From assembly GCF_001571775.1 (NCBI RefSeq), contig NZ_LRVM01000003.1:186001-250000 (forward strand): DNA of 64,000 bases, read 5' to 3'. Below the pieces are notes generated by a model, which saw only the letters and a program-made list of their open reading frames with translations, did not search any database and was not told where the DNA came from. Position numbers and translations under genes: made by a program. The DNA comes from Anaerotignum neopropionicum. GTDB lineage: Bacteria > Bacillota > Clostridia > Lachnospirales > Anaerotignaceae. How positions within the stretch are numbered: position 1 is the first letter of the stretch; every line of letters begins with the position of its first letter. Positions 1 through 8,863 of this stretch are shown in pieces.

Positions 1-55
1 AATTTAGCTGCTTTCAAAATTAATAATTATCATAGAAATGATAGGAGGAACTACA

Positions 56-1492
56 ATGGCAAAAGAAAAAAAACTGGTTGAATCCATTACCGATATGGAG
101 TTGGACTTTCCTCAGTGGTACACAGATGTGGTAAAAAAAGCAGATTTAACGGATTATTCTACGTTAAAGGGCTGTATGATCATTCGTCCATACGGCTACG
201 CAATTTGGGAATTGATTCAAAAGGAATTGGACAGACGTTTTAAAGAAACAGGCCACGAAAACGTATATATGCCCATGTTTATTCCCGAAAGCTTGCTGCA
301 AAAGGAAAAAGATCACGTTGAGGGCTTTGCGCCCGAGGTTGCTTGGGTAACCCATGGTGGTGAAACCAAATTGCAGGAGCGTATTTGTGTACGCCCTACT
401 TCAGAAACTCTTTTTTGCGATCATTACGCAAATCTGATTCAGTCCTACCGTGATTTACCTAAGCTTTACAACCAGTGGTGTTCCGTTGTTCGTTGGGAAA
501 AAACCACCCGCCCTTTTTTGAGAACCACTGAATTTTTATGGCAGGAGGGTCATACTGCCCACGCAACCGCCGAAGAAGCTGAGGAAGAAACCATCCGTAT
601 GCTTAACGTATATGCTGATTTCTGCCATGAATATTTGGCAATTCCTGTAATTAAGGGTGAAAAAACAGCAAAAGAACGCTTTGCTGGTGCAAAAGCAACC
701 TATACCATTGAAAGCTTAATGCATGATGGAAAAGCATTGCAGTCAGGCACAAGCCACAACTTTGGTGACGGCTTTGCCCATGCATTTAATATTCAGTACA
801 CCGATAAAGACAATAAACTTCAGTATGTGCATCAAACCAGTTGGGGCATGACTACCCGTTTAATTGGCGCATTAATTATGGTTCACGGCGACAACAGCGG
901 CCTTGTTTTACCTCCAATGGTGGCACCTACACAGGTAATCATCATTCCTATTGCCCAGCATAAGGAAGGCGTTTTGGAAAAAGCAGCTGCTTTAAAGGAA
1001 AATTTAAGTAAAATTTGCCGCATTAAACTGGATGATTCCGATAAATCCGCCGGTTGGAAATTCAGTGAATACGAAATGAAGGGCGTTCCTCTTCGCTTGG
1101 AGGTTGGCCCTAAGGATTTGGAAAAGAATCAGGCTGTCCTTGCAAGACGTGATACAGGAGAAAAAACCGTTGTTTCTCTGGATGAGCTGGAAGAAAAAAT
1201 TCCCATGTTACTCCAAGAAATACAGGATAACCTGTTAAGAAAAGCAACAGAAAGAAGAGATTCCAAAACCTATGCGGCAACAAATATAGAGGAATTTGAA
1301 CGCACCTTAAACGAAACACCAGGCTTCGTAAAAGCAATGTGGTGTGGGGATCAGGCTTGTGAAGATGCGATCAAAGAAAAAACGGGTGCAACCAGCCGTT
1401 GTATCCCCTTTGAACAAGATGAACTATCTGATACCTGCGTTTGCTGCGGAAAGAAAGCAAAACATATGATATACTGGGGCAGAGCTTATTAA
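56..1492 (+). CDS. proS: Prolyl-tRNA synthetase, short (archaeal/eukaryote-like) form
   Basis: Class II synthetase that charges tRNA-Pro with proline in the cytoplasm. The 478-residue product has the compact form without the bacterial editing insertion: an N-terminal catalytic core (VRPTSET, then [23 protein letters not shown] split over the class II motifs), an anticodon-binding domain (about residues 280-390) and a C-terminal zinc-type domain with CVCCGKKA, ending in the typical aromatic tail GRAY. An ATG six codons upstream is open, but AGGAGG at 43-48 sits at ideal distance from the ATG at 56. A strong hairpin terminator follows at once. The upstream control region is outside the window. 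Identification is certain. Confidence 0.97.
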   Translation: MAKEKKLVESITDMELDFPQWYTDVVKKADLTDYSTLKGCMIIRPYGYAIWELIQKELDRRFKETGHENVYMPMFIPESLLQKEKDHVEGFAPEVAWVTHGGETKLQERICVRPTSETLFCDHYANLIQSYRDLPKLYNQWCSVVRWEKTTRPFLRTTEFLWQEGHTAHATAEEAEEETIRMLNVYADFCHEYLAIPVIKGEKTAKERFAGAKATYTIESLMHDGKALQSGTSHNFGDGFAHAFNIQYTDKDNKLQYVHQTSWGMTTRLIGALIMVHGDNSGLVLPPMVAPTQVIIIPIAQHKEGVLEKAAALKENLSKICRIKLDDSDKSAGWKFSEYEMKGVPLRLEVGPKDLEKNQAVLARRDTGEKTVVSLDELEEKIPMLLQEIQDNLLRKATERRDSKTYAATNIEEFERTLNETPGFVKAMWCGDQACEDAIKEKTGATSRCIPFEQDELSDTCVCCGKKAKHMIYWGRAY

Positions 1493-1504
1493 TTACCCCC
1501 CCCC

Positions 1505-1544
1505 AAAAAAACGCCGACTCCATAAGGGTTCGGCGGTTTTTTTT
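1505..1544. terminator. Bidirectional intrinsic terminator between proS and a convergent gene
   Basis: CGCCGA (1512-1517) pairs with TCGGCG (1530-1535). An A-run lies on the left and a T-run (1537-1544) on the right, so it can end proS on the plus strand and the convergent small gene on the minus strand. Confidence 0.85.
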
Positions 1545-1815
1545 ACTCTTTGATCTCTTGAATTTCTTTTTGCAACGTATCAATTTCATTTTCTATTTCT
1601 TCAATCTGCTGACAAAGCTGCACCAAGTCAGTGGACAATTCTTCGCCCTGCTGATATTTCTCAAACAGAAGGCCTCCAATTTTTTCCTTAACCGAGGAAA
1701 TGCTTTGTTTTTGGGACATGATTTTTGTGTGAATCATCCCAATCTCAACCATGTCTCCCGTTTTATCTGCTGCTTTTTTTGCCATATTTCCCACCTTATC
1801 CATGAAACCAGCCAT
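1543..1815 (-). CDS. Small coiled-coil protein of unknown function
   Basis: A 90-residue soluble protein. The first ~25 residues are Met/Lys/Gly rich (MAGFMDKVGNMAKKAADKTG) and resemble an amphipathic helix. The remainder is heptad-like and ends in a highly charged coiled coil (QIEEIENEIDTLQKEIQEIKE). It resembles the N-terminal part of small clostridial proteins that carry a C-terminal zinc ribbon, but no CxxC pair is present here. A good ribosome binding site (AAGGAGGA) lies just upstream of the ATG. Monocistronic and convergent with proS. The product is unidentified; a scaffold or membrane-peripheral role would be a guess. Confidence 0.75.
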   Translation of the reverse strand: MAGFMDKVGNMAKKAADKTGDMVEIGMIHTKIMSQKQSISSVKEKIGGLLFEKYQQGEELSTDLVQLCQQIEEIENEIDTLQKEIQEIKE

Positions 1816-2075
1816 AAATTTTCCTCCTTCTATAAAATTGATTTTCCCTTTATTTCCATATATAATGTTACCACTTTAATTTTGATACATTAATAAGCAT
1901 TCCTTTTCATAATTATTTTGAATCATATTGCAAGACGTTCAACTCTGGTTTATGATGATATTATAGCATTTATTGGCACAAAATAATAGTTTTTCATTTT
2001 AAACCCGTGGTTATTTTTTATTATTTTTCAGCAAATAATTGCGAAATATTCAATAATACAAAAGAGGAGGAAAAA

Positions 2076-2360
2076 ATGAACCCCATTTTAAAAATTCACG
2101 AAAAAGACAACGTAGGAACTTGCTTAAGACTGCTTGAAGCTGGGGAAGTCGTTCATTGGGAAAGCTTCAGTCTGATAGTTCGGGAGGAAATTCCCCAATA
2201 TCACAAAATTGCTTTGGCCGATATTTCACTTCACAGCCCAATTTATAAGTATGGGCAAATCATCGGCCTTGCCACGCAAAAAATCTCTCAAGGGGAATAT
2301 GTGCATGTGCATAATATCGAAAGCATCCGCGGCCGTGGTGATAAAAAGGAGGAATGCTGA
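2076..2360 (+). CDS. UxaA-family dehydratase, small SAF-domain subunit
   Basis: A 94-residue protein matching the N-terminal SAF domain of altronate/galactarate dehydratases, which in many bacteria is a separate polypeptide. Visible features are KDNVGTCLRLLEAGE near the start, the basic HKIALADI segment and a final GEYVHVHNIES. AGAGGAGG (2063-2070) fixes the ATG at 2076; a longer upstream ORF has no ribosome site. The stop lies one base before the start of the large subunit, so the two are co-translated and probably form one enzyme that dehydrates a sugar acid. The substrate cannot be read from sequence; altronate, galactarate and sulfolactate lyases share this architecture. Confidence 0.85.
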   Translation: MNPILKIHEKDNVGTCLRLLEAGEVVHWESFSLIVREEIPQYHKIALADISLHSPIYKYGQIIGLATQKISQGEYVHVHNIESIRGRGDKKEEC

Positions 2361-2361
2361 T

Positions 2362-3525
2362 ATGAAGCTTATGGGCTATCCACGAGAAAATGGCACATAT
2401 GGTATACGAAATCATATTTTAATTATCCCTGCCTCAGTTTGTGCAGTTGAAGTGGCAAATCGAATTGCCGAAAAGATTGGTGCTGTTTCCCTGCCCCATC
2501 AGCACGGCTGTTGCCAAATGGGTGATGACTTCCGTCAGACTGTACGCACCCTTACTGGCTTTGGCTGTAATCCAAATGTCGGTGCAGTTTTGGTGGTAGG
2601 CCTAGGATGCGAAGGCATTCAACCCTCTCAAATTGCAGAAGAAATTAAAAAAACCGGAAAACCCGTTGAATTTATTACCATACAGGCCTGCGGTGGAACA
2701 ACAAAAACCATTGAACAAGGGCTTTCGATCGTTTCAAAGTTTGCAGAAACCCTTGCTACAGCGCAAAAAGTACCCTTTTCTATCAATCACCTCATTCTTG
2801 GCATGGAATGCGGCGGCAGCGACCCCACCAGCGGCATTGTTGCAAATCCCGCCATTGGCATTGCCTCAGATCAGTTGGTTTCCCTTGGGGGAACCAGTAT
2901 TTTGAGCGAAACCACCGAGGTAATTGGTGCAGAGCATATTTTGGCCGAAAGGTTTCCCGATGCAGCGCAAAGGTCTAAATTTTTAACCATGGTTTCCAAT
3001 GTAGAAAAAAGAGCCTTGGCAGTTGGCGAGGATTTGCGCGGCTCACAGCCCACACCGGGAAATATCCAGGGCGGGTTAAGCACCATTGAAGAAAAATCCC
3101 TAGGCTGTATGCATAAAGCCGGAAATACAGCGCCTTTTATCGGTGCATTAGCGTATGGCGAAACCGTTCCCACCGAAAAGCCCGGGCTTTATTTTATGGA
3201 TACACCAGGAGAGGATATCGATTCCATCACAGGGATGGTAGCAGGAGGTGCGCAGCTGGTTGTTTTCACCACAGGACGGGGAACGCCAACAGGCTGTCCT
3301 ATTGCACCTGTGATCAAAATTACCGGAAACCCGGAAACATATTATAATATGGAAGAAAATATTGACATCAACGGCGGCAAGGTAATGCAAGGAGATTGCA
3401 CCCTTGATGAGCTGGGCGAAGAAATTTTTAGAAAAATACTTTTAGTTGCGAATGGTGCGCAAACAAAAGCAGAAAAATTGGGCCATAAGGAATTTGGTAT
3501 CTATCGAATTGGTTTTACTTTTTGA
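2362..3525 (+). CDS. UxaA-family dehydratase, large catalytic subunit
   Basis: A 387-residue C-terminal domain of the UxaA/GarD family, metal-dependent lyases of hexonate and hexarate catabolism. Family motifs are visible: GYPRENGTYGIRNH at the N terminus, PHQHGCCQMGDD, GLGCEG, QACGGTTKT, GMECGGSDPTSG, a late FTTGRGTPTGCP and GDCTLDELGEEIF near the end. AAAGGAGG (2345-2352), inside the end of the small-subunit gene, drives the ATG at 2362. It forms an operon with the small subunit and probably with the VOC gene 26 bases downstream. No transporter or other uronate gene is nearby, so the natural substrate is open. Confidence 0.88.
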   Translation: MKLMGYPRENGTYGIRNHILIIPASVCAVEVANRIAEKIGAVSLPHQHGCCQMGDDFRQTVRTLTGFGCNPNVGAVLVVGLGCEGIQPSQIAEEIKKTGKPVEFITIQACGGTTKTIEQGLSIVSKFAETLATAQKVPFSINHLILGMECGGSDPTSGIVANPAIGIASDQLVSLGGTSILSETTEVIGAEHILAERFPDAAQRSKFLTMVSNVEKRALAVGEDLRGSQPTPGNIQGGLSTIEEKSLGCMHKAGNTAPFIGALAYGETVPTEKPGLYFMDTPGEDIDSITGMVAGGAQLVVFTTGRGTPTGCPIAPVIKITGNPETYYNMEENIDINGGKVMQGDCTLDELGEEIFRKILLVANGAQTKAEKLGHKEFGIYRIGFTF

Positions 3526-3551
3526 TTGTATCTTTTTGGAGGTGTATTCCA

Positions 3552-4019
3552 ATGAAATTTAAAAATCCTTTGTTGGTTGTTTCTGATTTAGAAAAATCAA
3601 AGCAGTTTTACAAAGAAGTTCTGGGGCTTCGGGTCGTAATGGACTTTGGTGCAAATGTAACACTGACAGGAGGGGTTTCTCTGCAAACTCAAGAAACATG
3701 GCTTGAATTTATCCATGCACAAACAGAGGAGCTATATTTTGACAATAAAACCACAGAACTGTATTTTGAAGAGGAGAATTTTGATATTTTCATTCAAAAG
3801 CTTAAAACCCTGCCGAATATCGATTTTGTGCATCACGTGTTTGAGCATAGATGGGGTCAAAGAGTTGTGCGCCTTTATGATCCCGATAAACATATCATCG
3901 AGGTTGGCGAAAAATTAAAATCCGTTTGTCTGCGTTTTTTGAAAAACGGCCTTTCTAAAAATGAAATTGCAGTAAGGATGGATGTTCCTTTAATGCTGGT
4001 GGAGAAATTGCTGAAATAA
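3552..4019 (+). CDS. VOC (glyoxalase/dioxygenase superfamily) protein with HTH-like tail
   Basis: A 155-residue protein. Residues 1-115 are a VOC fold: KNPLLVVSDLEKSKQFYKEVLGL at the start, and HRWGQRVVRLYDPDKHIIEVGE near the end with the usual metal-ligand Glu. The last ~35 residues (FLKNGLSKNEIAVRMDVPLMLVEKLLK) read like a short helix-turn-helix and are not part of a standard VOC domain. GGAGGT upstream supports the ATG at 3552. It probably belongs to the transcription unit of the UxaA-type dehydratase, so it may act on a related carbohydrate or detoxify an intermediate; that link is inferred from position only. Confidence 0.8.
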   Translation: MKFKNPLLVVSDLEKSKQFYKEVLGLRVVMDFGANVTLTGGVSLQTQETWLEFIHAQTEELYFDNKTTELYFEEENFDIFIQKLKTLPNIDFVHHVFEHRWGQRVVRLYDPDKHIIEVGEKLKSVCLRFLKNGLSKNEIAVRMDVPLMLVEKLLK

Positions 4020-4159
4020 CGTTCAACCACTGGTAACGCTTTTCACTTTTTCTTCCCGAAAGAAAATTTGATAATACTTTAAGCTTTTTTTGCACAACAG
4101 GGCGGAATACACTAAGTACCCGCCCTGTCTATATGTAATAATACTTGTTTTAAACACTT

Positions 4160-4679
4160 TTATCTTTCCCCCAAAAAGTTCTCTTGCCATTTCGAAAATT
4201 TATGCATCATCCAATGGGCAAACATAAGGTTTATGCTAATCATTATCCCCCCCATCAAAGTATAAATAATGATGAAGCCTGTGGAATACTCCAAAATTCC
4301 AATGCAAACATAGATTAGCCAAACACTGATGGGTAGCGCAATGATACTAGTGGCCAAGGCAGGAATATACTTTTTAAGAATAATAGCCTGGAGCAAATGA
4401 ATGATTAAATGTATGGTATAGGCAATAAAGCAACCTAACCATAATTCATACCGGCGGCAAATGATGGAAACAATACAAATTAAAATACATAATATGAATT
4501 CCTCGAATACCGCAAAGAGCATGCCCTGTGCTATAATGCTCAAATACTTTACTGAATTTAGGGAATTTTTGATTGAGCATTGATTTATTTTGAAAAATCC
4601 ATGCGCTAAGACCAAGCATTTCCTCCAAATCATGAAAAATAAATACTACCGGAAAAAGCCAAATATATTTATCCATCAT
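4160..4679 (-). pseudogene. HXXEE-family membrane protein, disrupted by a frameshift
   Basis: Two overlapping minus-strand frames together make one HXXEE-domain membrane protein. The first frame (4679 downward) gives a start plus WLFPVVFIFHDLEEMLG, which carries the diagnostic HDLEE, and runs to about HYSTG. The second frame (to 4160) supplies the rest from about LFAVFEEFIL onward, with several membrane helices. The two frames are offset by one base, and the switch lies at about 4510-4550. Family members are single-frame proteins of roughly 160-180 residues, so this copy is either a pseudogene or carries a sequencing indel. Function of the family is unknown. Confidence 0.7.
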
Positions 4680-4801
4680 CCCCGTAGTAACCCACTCCTT
4701 CCATATAGATTCTGTGTCAGTTCATTCATTTTAGCATACAAACGTGCTTTCTTCTATTCTTTTCAACGTTCCTCTCAAAACGCACCTAAAAAAAATTATT
4801 A

Positions 4802-4830
4802 TTGATTAACTAATAAGGTACCTGTATAAT
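4802..4830 (+). promoter_or_regulatory. Sigma-A promoter of the MarR gene
   Basis: TTGATT (4802-4807), exactly 17 bases, then TATAAT (4825-4830), about 50 bases upstream of the MarR start. Confidence 0.75.
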
Positions 4831-4880
4831 ATAATTACATTGTAGCGAAAATATTTTTTTCCTTATGAAGGGAGATCGCC

Positions 4881-5336
4881 ATGCAAGCTAATTTGGAATT
4901 AATGGAGCAATTTTTCCTCATCAGTCGTTTAATGCATCGTAATCATTATCAAAAAAACCGTTTTTCAGAAAAAGAGTCTTTTCGAGGACAAGGACGTGTC
5001 CTTTCTATTTTAAATAATAATCCGGGCATTTGTCAAAAGGAGCTGTCCCAACTTTTGGACATTCGCTCCCAATCAATGGGTGAAGTTATCAAAAAACTGG
5101 AACGAAACGGTTATATCTTTCGCACCCCCTGCGAAAATGATCATAGGGCAATACGCATTTTTTTAACACCCCAAGGAATAAATGCCGCTAAATTTATGAG
5201 GCGTAATATGGAAGATGCAGCTACGCTATTCGACTGCTTGAATGAGGAAGAAAAAAATAATTTACAACAATATCTGTCCCGCATCGTATTTGAAATTGAA
5301 CATGTTTTGAGTTCGGATAGTGGAAAAGAGGAATAA
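4881..5336 (+). CDS. MarR-family transcriptional regulator
   Basis: A 151-residue winged-helix protein that binds DNA as a dimer. The MarR core is visible: an N-terminal dimerisation helix, GRVLSILNNNPGICQKELSQ leading into the recognition helix (LDIRSQSMGEVIKKLERNGYI), and the wing with RTPCENDHRAIRIFLTPQG. Such proteins often sense phenolic ligands or oxidation. The ATG at 4881 follows GGGAGAT. No gene of the same strand follows before a terminator, so the regulator stands alone; the divergent HXXEE remnant is the only upstream neighbour. Targets cannot be named. Confidence 0.9.
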   Translation: MQANLELMEQFFLISRLMHRNHYQKNRFSEKESFRGQGRVLSILNNNPGICQKELSQLLDIRSQSMGEVIKKLERNGYIFRTPCENDHRAIRIFLTPQGINAAKFMRRNMEDAATLFDCLNEEEKNNLQQYLSRIVFEIEHVLSSDSGKEE

Positions 5337-5388
5337 AAAAATAAGACTGTGCGCCAATACTCAAAGGGCCAACAGTCTTATTTTTTTT
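5335..5388. terminator. Bidirectional terminator between marR and the ApbE operon
   Basis: AATAAGACTGT (from 5339) pairs with ACAGTCTTATT (5372-5382). A-runs on the left and T-runs on the right let it work in both directions for two convergent units. Confidence 0.85.
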
Positions 5389-5689
5389 ATTCATCTTCCG
5401 CAGTAATTCTCATAACAAAGCCTTTTTCGTCCTCGTCCTCGTCATCGTCCTCAAAATCTTCTTCCTCTTGACAAAACGGACACGCAACGCCAAACAATCT
5501 GGCAAACAGTACAATTGTAGTAAGAACAAAAACGGAACCGCAAATTGCCATAATTGAATTTCTCTTCCTTTTAGGTAAAGAAATTCCAATCATCATGCCA
5601 AAGGCTGTAAGACATAGTTTAAAAATGGCAATGTCCTTCCAGTCAAATTCCACAATGTAGCTGTTTAAAAATTCCTTAAATCTTTTCAT
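5387..5689 (-). CDS. Small two-helix membrane protein with acidic tail
   Basis: A 100-residue protein beginning MKRFKEFLNSYIVEFDWKDI, followed by two membrane segments (about residues 21-36 and 45-66) joined by a basic KRKR turn. It ends with a CPFC pair and a strongly acidic stretch (EEEDFEDDDEDEDEKG). The N-terminal part matches a small clostridial family loosely annotated as a phosphate-transport permease, which is not a supported function. It lies 11 bases after the ApbE gene and is probably co-transcribed with it, so an envelope redox role is possible. The acidic tail with CxxC distinguishes it from the shorter relatives I know. Confidence 0.72.
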   Translation of the reverse strand: MKRFKEFLNSYIVEFDWKDIAIFKLCLTAFGMMIGISLPKRKRNSIMAICGSVFVLTTIVLFARLFGVACPFCQEEEDFEDDDEDEDEKGFVMRITAEDE

Positions 5690-5700
5690 CTTATCCCTCC

Positions 5701-6777
5701 CTATCGCTCTACAATTTCATATGCAAAGTCGTTATCTCTGCCCTCAAAAGCAAAAATGGCCGCCACACCCTCTGTGGCGATGACTTTTCCATCTTCCGTT
5801 ACAAAAATCACTTCAAAATCATCACTGTTTCGCCAGATCTTTACTGCTTCATCAAAGCCCATTACAAACAAAGCAGTTGATAGCCCGTCCGCTTTGGCAC
5901 CATCGTTACTTATAATCGTAACAGATAACAAACCTTTATCAGCAGGATACCCAGTATTAGAATCAATTATGTGGTGATATCGTTTTCCGTTTTCTTCAAA
6001 AAAACGCTGATACCCGCCGGAAGTAATTACAGAACAATCCTCCACCTCTAAAATACCCACATAATCGTTGACGTCTAACGGATTTTCAACGGCAACTTTC
6101 CATTTTTTTCCATCCGGCTTGGTTCCAATGGCAGAAATATTTCCACCTAAAGAAATTATTCCGCTTGTAACTCCTTCTTTTTTTAATAATTCCGTAACAG
6201 CATCGGAGGTATACCCTTTTGCTACGCCCCCCAAATCAACGGCCATGCCCTTTTTTAATAATTTTGCCGTAGAGGCATCTCTATCAATCACTAAATCCTC
6301 AGGGTTGGTTAGCGATAACAAGCTTTCCAGCGTTTTTTGAGAAGGAACGTGCTTTTCACCATCAGTCGTAAAACCCCATGCCTTTACAACCGGGGACACA
6401 GTTATATTAAACGCTTGATTGGTAAACGCCCCTATTTCCTTCCCCCGCATTAATACCTTAAGGGTGTCTTCGGAAAGAGAAACCTCTTCCAAGCCCGCCT
6501 GTTCATTGAGCTGTGCAATTTCACTATCCTCCATTGTCACAGAAAACAATCGTTCCAGTTTGCGTATTTCCTGCTCCGCATCAATCAAAAGCTGTTCCCC
6601 ATTCTCATTATATAGGGTAACTTGCATCAGCGTATCCATAGCAAAGGTTGTCATTTCATGCAAATCTTTCTGAGAATATTTTGAAAGCATTTCCTGGGCT
6701 TCTTTTCTTTGTTCAACGCATCCGCCCAAAATAAATAAACTGCATAGGACTATGGCTAAAACTCTTAATTTTTTCAT
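5701..6777 (-). CDS. apbE: FAD:protein FMN transferase (ApbE-type lipoprotein)
   Basis: A 358-residue extracytoplasmic flavin transferase that attaches FMN to a Thr/Ser of target proteins such as RnfG, RnfD or NqrC. The lipobox LFILGGC (Cys about 20) marks a lipoprotein signal peptide. Family motifs are MDTLMQVTLY, the core DLGGVAKGYTSDAV, SLGGNISAIG, and the C-terminal RYHHIIDSNTGYP and ADGLSTALFVMG. The ATG at 6777 follows GGGAGAACC. It is the first gene of a two-gene unit with the small membrane protein downstream. No Rnf cluster is in the window, so its substrate is elsewhere. Confidence 0.93.
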   Translation of the reverse strand: MKKLRVLAIVLCSLFILGGCVEQRKEAQEMLSKYSQKDLHEMTTFAMDTLMQVTLYNENGEQLLIDAEQEIRKLERLFSVTMEDSEIAQLNEQAGLEEVSLSEDTLKVLMRGKEIGAFTNQAFNITVSPVVKAWGFTTDGEKHVPSQKTLESLLSLTNPEDLVIDRDASTAKLLKKGMAVDLGGVAKGYTSDAVTELLKKEGVTSGIISLGGNISAIGTKPDGKKWKVAVENPLDVNDYVGILEVEDCSVITSGGYQRFFEENGKRYHHIIDSNTGYPADKGLLSVTIISNDGAKADGLSTALFVMGFDEAVKIWRNSDDFEVIFVTEDGKVIATEGVAAIFAFEGRDNDFAYEIVER

Positions 6778-6842
6778 AAATTGGTTCTCCCTGCACAGTA
6801 CTTGTCTTATTCCATTTTAACTACTTCTGGCTTTTATGTCAA

Positions 6843-6882
6843 TTAAAATAAGGTCGCACCCATTCAATTCAGTACGACCTTT
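6843..6882 (-). terminator. Terminator of the antiporter operon
   Basis: On the minus strand, AAGGTCG (6882-6876) pairs with CGACCTT (6856-6850), followed by a TATTTTAATT tract, directly after the last antiporter gene. Confidence 0.75.
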
Positions 6883-6886
6883 CTTT

Positions 6887-8845
6887 CTAAAGTAAAATAT
6901 AAAGCATAGCAACAGCAAGACCAACACCAATCATCAGCAGACTTTTTGCAAATCCTTCGCCATAAACTACTTTTTTATCATCAAAATCAGTATAAGCCGA
7001 AAAATACCTATCCTCCGGCGGTACTACTCTGCCGCTGTCATCATTAAAAACAAGCATACGTAAAACAGCAACAAACCCATCAGTCAAGGTACTTACGAAG
7101 CGAGCTAACAAAGAACCAGCAAATGGCAAGAAGCTTAATAAAACCGGGCGATATATTTTGTTTTCCAGGTTTAATCCCTTTGGCCAGCGATCTACATATA
7201 CCATATTCCCATTATCATCTTTCTCCATCAAAACTTTTCTGATAAACAGGAAATATACCAACGCCCCGATCACAACGGAAAGAACTGCACCCTTTAAATT
7301 CACCCAAGCAAAATAATGTACTGCATGCTCCGGCCCATGGGCACCCATAAAATGATAACTAGCCTCCGCTATTTTTTCCCCAGTAAACTGTGGCAAAGCA
7401 CCGAGCAACGGCAATATCACCGCACAAACCACTAAAATAATTGCGGAAAGCCTATTCATATAAGGCCCCTCGTTATGATGCGCAGCATTTCCCGGGTAAG
7501 GGTTTGTTTCTACAAACACTGCAACAAAAATCTTTGTCATGTATGCTAAGGTTAAACCACCGGAAAACAGGAATAACCACTCCACTGTTTGCATGTATGT
7601 GGTCGCCTGTCCTGCGTGGTGCAAAATTTCAATGTATTCTACAATACTTTCATGAATCAAGGTCTTACTAATATATCCATTCCAAAAAGGAATGCCTGTA
7701 ATGCCTAAAACACCCATAAGAAAAACAAATTTCAGTAAAGGTTTATCCTTTCCCCACCCCCGGATTTCATTCAAGTGCAGTCTATGCAAATTCATATAAA
7801 CAACACCGGCTGACATAAATAAAACCAGCTTTAGCAAAGAGTGATTTACAAGGTGAAGGATTGTCCCTCCGGCAGCCAAGGCGTTATGAGAGCCCAATAA
7901 TCCCTGCATGCCAATGGCAACAGCAATAAACCCAATCTGGGATAAGGATGAGCAAGCAAGGGTTCTTTTTAAGTCAATAGAGAAAACTGCCAGAACAGCC
8001 CCCAAAACCATGGTAATCACACCAAGAATCAAAATCAAGTTGCCCCAGTTGGCATCGTGCAAAAACAGCTTGCAACTTAAAACCAGCATGCCATAAACGC
8101 CTGATTTCGTTAAAATACAAGACAATAGGGCACTGGCAGGCGCCGGTGCTACAGGGTGAGCCTCCGGCAGCCAAACATGTAGTGGAAAAAGACCGGCTTT
8201 TGCGCCAAAACCAACCAGAATTAAAACACCCACTGCATAAATTGCCTTCTTTTCCTCCTGAGAAGCCACAAATTCAGCCAAAGCATCAATATTAAGAGTG
8301 CCTGCCATATGATACATCATAAACAAGCCCGTCAGCGTTATCAAACCGCCAATCACTGCAATGCCCAAATATGTATGTGCTGCTCTAATGGCAGCTTCAC
8401 TTTCATCATGAATAACCAATACAAAGGAAGTAAAGGACATTATTTCGAAGAAAATGAAGGTTGTATACAAATCTGCCGAAAGGAAAACCCCTAGGGTTGC
8501 ACCAAGTGTCATAAGCAAGAAAAAATAATATCTGTTTCGATTGCGATAAAGCGCAAAATATTCCTTGGAAAAAACCGTGGTCATAAACCAAATGAAAGAA
8601 GTTAGTATTGCCATGACAACTCTCAATTCATCACCATCAAAGTGCAAACCCAATCCACAAAATCCAGGGATAGTAAAACTTGCATGTTTTCCAAACAGCA
8701 AAACAGCTCCCAATAAGACCAAAAAAGTTACCACGCAAGCCAAGTTGTTTCTGGCTTCCTTATTTTTGCGACCAATTAAGTAAACTAGAATTGCCCCAAC
8801 CATCGGGAAGAAAACCAATAAAGGCAAAATAATTCCAAAATCCAT
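6887..8845 (-). CDS. Antiporter-like membrane subunit, NuoL/MrpA-type (last gene of the Mrp operon)
   Basis: A 652-residue polytopic protein of the proton-conducting transporter family, the largest of four paralogues in this operon. It has the conserved TM5 glutamate (TTFIFFEIMSFTSF), the TM7 lysine segment (GFGAKAGLFPLHVWLPEAHP) and the broken-helix region APAPASALLS. A C-terminal extension (residues ~520-652) with further membrane helices and a charged loop (RVVPPEDRYFSAYTDFDD) gives it a NuoL-like length; it lacks the full MrpA tail, which is encoded by separate genes upstream. RBS AAGGAGGA precedes the ATG. It probably forms one of the ion channels of the complex. The terminator lies just downstream. 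Confidence 0.85.
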   Translation of the reverse strand: MDFGIILPLLVFFPMVGAILVYLIGRKNKEARNNLACVVTFLVLLGAVLLFGKHASFTIPGFCGLGLHFDGDELRVVMAILTSFIWFMTTVFSKEYFALYRNRNRYYFFLLMTLGATLGVFLSADLYTTFIFFEIMSFTSFVLVIHDESEAAIRAAHTYLGIAVIGGLITLTGLFMMYHMAGTLNIDALAEFVASQEEKKAIYAVGVLILVGFGAKAGLFPLHVWLPEAHPVAPAPASALLSCILTKSGVYGMLVLSCKLFLHDANWGNLILILGVITMVLGAVLAVFSIDLKRTLACSSLSQIGFIAVAIGMQGLLGSHNALAAGGTILHLVNHSLLKLVLFMSAGVVYMNLHRLHLNEIRGWGKDKPLLKFVFLMGVLGITGIPFWNGYISKTLIHESIVEYIEILHHAGQATTYMQTVEWLFLFSGGLTLAYMTKIFVAVFVETNPYPGNAAHHNEGPYMNRLSAIILVVCAVILPLLGALPQFTGEKIAEASYHFMGAHGPEHAVHYFAWVNLKGAVLSVVIGALVYFLFIRKVLMEKDDNGNMVYVDRWPKGLNLENKIYRPVLLSFLPFAGSLLARFVSTLTDGFVAVLRMLVFNDDSGRVVPPEDRYFSAYTDFDDKKVVYGEGFAKSLLMIGVGLAVAMLYILL

Positions 8846-8863
8846 ATTCGGTTTCCTCCTTTC

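Noticed and set aside
1441-1893. 150-residue plus-strand ORF after proS
   Set aside because: It is antisense to the coiled-coil gene, which has a good ribosome site, and it crosses the terminator.
4097-4128. ACAGGGCGG/CCGCCCTGT hairpin as a terminator
   Set aside because: A 9-bp stem is clear, but no T-run follows on either strand, so it was not called a terminator; its role is open.
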